Shown piece by piece: positions 61,673 through 64,000 of a DNA stretch of 64,000 nt (position 1 is its first letter; every line of letters starts with the position of its first letter). Below the pieces are notes generated by a model that was given only the letters and a program-made list of their open reading frames with translations, was not told the origin of the DNA and searched no databases. The position numbers and the translations under genes are program-made. This DNA comes from Sphingobium amiense. GTDB taxonomy: Bacteria; Pseudomonadota; Alphaproteobacteria; Sphingomonadales; Sphingomonadaceae. The stretch is taken from positions 2,170,001 to 2,234,000 of the forward strand of contig NZ_AP018664.1 in assembly GCF_003967075.1 (NCBI RefSeq), written 5' to 3'.

Positions 61673-62622
61673 TCTGCGGCCTGCTGGGCGGGGAGCGGGG
61701 CGGAACCGACCGTCGCGCCCGCCCATTGTTCATAATGCTGAATCGTCGCCGCGAAATCCTTGTCGCCGCCGCCCTGCGCGATGGCGAAGGCCAGCATCTG
61801 GCGCACGACCTGGCCCACCCACATCTGCGCGCCCGCCGCGTCCGCTTCCTCCAGGCAAAGCCGCACGTCCTTGTGCATCAGCGTGGTGGCGAAGCGTGGC
61901 GGAAAGGTGCGCGGCATCACGCATTGCGGGATCTTGACGCTGGTCATGAAATTCTGTCCGCTCGAAACGTTGAGCACGTCGAGCATCTGCTGCGCGTCCA
62001 GCCCCAGCTTCGCGCCCAGCACAAGCACTTCGAAGGCGCCCATGGCGTTGACGGCGGCCAGCATGTTGTTCACCAGCTTCATCGACTGGCCCATCCCGGC
62101 CTGCCCGCCCATGTAGAACAGCTTGCCGCCGACGATCTTCAGCAACGGCTCGATCGCGTCATAGGCGGCCTTGTCGCCCGCGGCCATGATGGTCAGCGTC
62201 CCCTGCTCCGCCGCGCTTACGCCGCCGCTGACCGGCGCGTCGATGAAAGCGACGCCCTTTTCGGCAAACCGCGCGGCCAGCCGCTCCGTCGCGCGCGGCC
62301 CGGTGGTCGACAGGTCGATGACGATGCGCGTGGCGCCGCCTGCCATGATGCCGTCAGGCCCTTCGCACACGGCCGATACGATGTCGGGCGTCGGCAGGCT
62401 CATCAGGATGACATCCGCTTCGGCGGCGAGTGCGGCCGGCGTTGCGACGATCCTGGCCTCGTCTCCGGCGATCGTCCGGGCGACGGCCGGCGAGATGTCC
62501 TGCACGATGACCGGCAACCCCGCCCGGATCAGGCACCGCGCCATCGGCCCGCCCATATGCCCCAGGCCGATAAAGCCCACCGTCGCCGTCCCGGCCAAGA
62601 CGCTGGCTGCAATGTCCGTCAT
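61669..62622 (-). CDS. NAD(P)-dependent oxidoreductase, 3-hydroxyisobutyrate dehydrogenase family
   Basis: A 317-aa beta-hydroxyacid dehydrogenase. The dinucleotide motif VGFIGLGHMGGPMA (about 15-28), 'FIDAPVSGGVSAAEQGTLTIMAGG'-like substrate motif and the catalytic Lys in GQSMKLVNNML are all visible. It oxidizes a 3-hydroxy acid or reduces a semialdehyde. The ATG at 62622 follows GAGGAGAGGG. It leads the operon CMD, CoA transferase, racemase-like, two dehydrogenases, crotonase; all gaps are short or overlapping. Confidence 0.93.
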   Translation of the reverse strand: MTDIAASVLAGTATVGFIGLGHMGGPMARCLIRAGLPVIVQDISPAVARTIAGDEARIVATPAALAAEADVILMSLPTPDIVSAVCEGPDGIMAGGATRIVIDLSTTGPRATERLAARFAEKGVAFIDAPVSGGVSAAEQGTLTIMAAGDKAAYDAIEPLLKIVGGKLFYMGGQAGMGQSMKLVNNMLAAVNAMGAFEVLVLGAKLGLDAQQMLDVLNVSSGQNFMTSVKIPQCVMPRTFPPRFATTLMHKDVRLCLEEADAAGAQMWVGQVVRQMLAFAIAQGGGDKDFAATIQHYEQWAGATVGSAPLPAQQAAE

Positions 62623-62764
62623 ATATTCCCTCTCCTCGCCGGCAAACCCGGCCGAGCGCCCGATGGTCAGTCTCATTCTGTCTCACCGCCGCGTGCGACG
62701 ACGCCCCGTTGCCTCGGTCTTCCAGCGGCAACGAGACGACGTCCTGGGTGGCGGCGCGTGCGCG

Positions 62765-63847
62765 TCAGGCGACCTTGAGCGTCTTCTGCTTCTTGAACTG
62801 CGGCGCGACCTCTTCCTGGAACAGGGTGAAGGAATCGAGCAGTCTCTCCGAACCATAATAGGGCGGATACATGGACAGCAGCGACGTCATGCCGACCTTC
62901 TCCTGCAGTTCGGCCACCTTGGCCGCGACGGTGCTGGGCGAACCGTGGATCAGGACGTTCTTGGATACCAGGTCGGCATACCAGTCCCCGCCCCTGCTGG
63001 CGTAAAGGTCCGGCGACACCGTGCCCAGATAGCCGACGGTCTGCTTGCCGTCATACATGTTCATATGCTTGAGGATGCCTTCCTCGGTGATCTTGCGCGC
63101 CTTTTCGTCGGTTTCGGCGACATAGACCCAACGCGCGATGTCGATCTCGCCGAAGGCGGGGTTGGACCGGAGCGCGTCGGGCGTCTTCTCCATTGCCTTG
63201 CGATACATGTCGCCCTCGGCGGCAAGCTGCTCGGTCGAGGACAGGCCGGAGAACATGACGCCCAGGCCGCGGTCCGCCGCCTTGTGGATCGACCGCTCGG
63301 TCGCCGCCGCCAGGTAGAGCGGCGGATGCGGGCTCTGGATCGCCTGCGGGAAGATTTCATAGTCGCCAGAGATGTCGACGTTGAAATATTTGCCCTTGTG
63401 CGTGACCTTCTTCTTGGTGAGCAGGTCGTAGATCAGCGGCAGCGCCTCTTCCTGGATGTCGCGCCGTTCGTCGAAGGGAACGCCGAAACCCGCGAACTCA
63501 TAGGGGCGATATCCCGACCCGAAGCCCAGCAGGAACCGCCCGTTGGTCAGCACGTCGAGGAAGGCCGCGTTTTCGGCGACGCGGACGGGGTGCGCCATCG
63601 GCAGGGTGACGACGGCCGCGCCCAGCTTGATGTTCTTCGTCTTCGCGGCAAGATATGCCGTATAGGCGAAGATGTCGGGCATGATCCCATACATGTTGCT
63701 GAAATGATGTTCGGCGATCCACGCCATGTCATAGCCCAGACGATCGACAGCAACGACCATCTCCGTTACTTGCCGGTGAATGTCGTGATAAGGATAGGCA
63801 TCCTTGTTGATGTCGGGCTGCGACGTAAAAAGTACACCGAATTCCAT
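62765..63847 (-). CDS. LLM class flavin-dependent oxidoreductase
   Basis: A 360-aa luciferase-like monooxygenase. MEFGVLFTSQPDINKDAYPY begins the barrel; 'DRLGYDMAWIAEHHFSNMYGIMPDIFAYTAYLAAKTKNIKLGAAVVTLPMAHPVRVAENAAFLDVLTNGRFLLGFGSGYRPYEF' is the family core. The ATG at 63847 follows GGAGAGGC. It lies 142 bp upstream of the dehydrogenase gene and may share its promoter. It probably oxygenates the first or a ring intermediate, using FMN reduced by the protein at 39627. Confidence 0.92.
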   Translation of the reverse strand: MEFGVLFTSQPDINKDAYPYHDIHRQVTEMVVAVDRLGYDMAWIAEHHFSNMYGIMPDIFAYTAYLAAKTKNIKLGAAVVTLPMAHPVRVAENAAFLDVLTNGRFLLGFGSGYRPYEFAGFGVPFDERRDIQEEALPLIYDLLTKKKVTHKGKYFNVDISGDYEIFPQAIQSPHPPLYLAAATERSIHKAADRGLGVMFSGLSSTEQLAAEGDMYRKAMEKTPDALRSNPAFGEIDIARWVYVAETDEKARKITEEGILKHMNMYDGKQTVGYLGTVSPDLYASRGGDWYADLVSKNVLIHGSPSTVAAKVAELQEKVGMTSLLSMYPPYYGSERLLDSFTLFQEEVAPQFKKQKTLKVA

Positions 63848-64000
63848 GAGCCTCTCCAATCGTCTCGATAATGGGGTTGCCCACATCAAACAGGGCGGAG
63901 GCTTTGAAAGCCAATACAAAGGGATGCTATGAGAAATGCCTTTTGATTATGGCGTGATATTGGCCGAAAAAGGCAGCGTTTCCGCCGATCCTGGCGATCG
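63848..64000. promoter_or_regulatory. upstream region of the final minus-strand operon
   Basis: Right edge of the window. A perfect dyad GGCTTT, G, AAAGCC lies at 63900-63912, 53 bp upstream of the LLM gene. A looser inverted repeat (AAAGG...CCTTT, 63918-63944) is next to it. These are plausible operator sequences, but no regulator can be named. No gene start is visible. Confidence 0.35.

Noticed and set aside
1..64000. CRISPR array, rRNA operon or prophage structural genes
   Set aside because: No regularly spaced direct repeats, rRNA sequence or capsid/tail genes were seen.

Overview
The window looks like a chromosomal segment of a sphingomonad (Alphaproteobacteria, Sphingomonadaceae such as Sphingobium, Sphingopyxis or Novosphingobium). 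This rests on the high-GC coding style, the core order pcm - tolC - DUF2497, and the family content. The genus is inference; no database search was possible.

Region 1 (1-4465) is core: an S9 peptidase cut by the left edge, a PopZ-like DUF2497 protein, a TolC outer-membrane channel, a protein-L-isoaspartate methyltransferase-family protein and tRNA-Cys(GCA).

Region 2 (4466-15466) is a mobilizable island placed against the tRNA: P4-type integrase, membrane protein, AlpA/excisionase-like protein, a candidate oriT with two perfect inverted repeats, a relaxosome accessory protein, a TraD coupling protein and a MobF relaxase-helicase, then an AbiE-like toxin-antitoxin pair. No VirB-type secretion genes are visible, so it looks mobilizable rather than self-transmissible.

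Region 3 (15461-25160) is mosaic. An IS21-family element has no visible target duplication. It joins a truncated toxin-antitoxin third ORF to a truncated, frameshifted cation-transporter gene. Then come an intact czcCBA metal efflux operon, a small His-rich exported protein, a fragment of a second cation transporter and a short tyrosine recombinase.

Region 4 (25161-32252) is the least explained part and the best candidate for an undescribed system: a small MerR regulator, a VIT-domain protein without its usual vWA domain, a secreted protein, two lipoproteins, membrane proteins and small unknowns. Three intergenic regions here carry the same 23-bp dyad (TTTTGACA, 7-nt spacer, TGT-rich arm), suggesting one regulon.

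Region 5 (32349-63847) is a catabolic supercluster: two LLM flavin oxidoreductases, three SDRs, three amidohydrolases, two alpha/beta hydrolases, two carboxymuconolactone-decarboxylase-family proteins, an SCP2-type thiolase with two hotdog hydratases, an aldehyde dehydrogenase, a VOC protein, an enoyl-CoA hydratase, two acyl-CoA dehydrogenases, two CaiB/BaiF proteins (one racemase-like), a 3-hydroxyisobutyrate-dehydrogenase-type enzyme, two paralogous MFS transporters, two paralogous LysR regulators, a TetR and a MarR. The layout suggests CoA-dependent breakdown of a cyclic or branched acid, perhaps a terpenoid- or steroid-like compound; the substrate is not identifiable from sequence alone. 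Several regulator-linked dyads support local control by LysR, TetR and MarR proteins.
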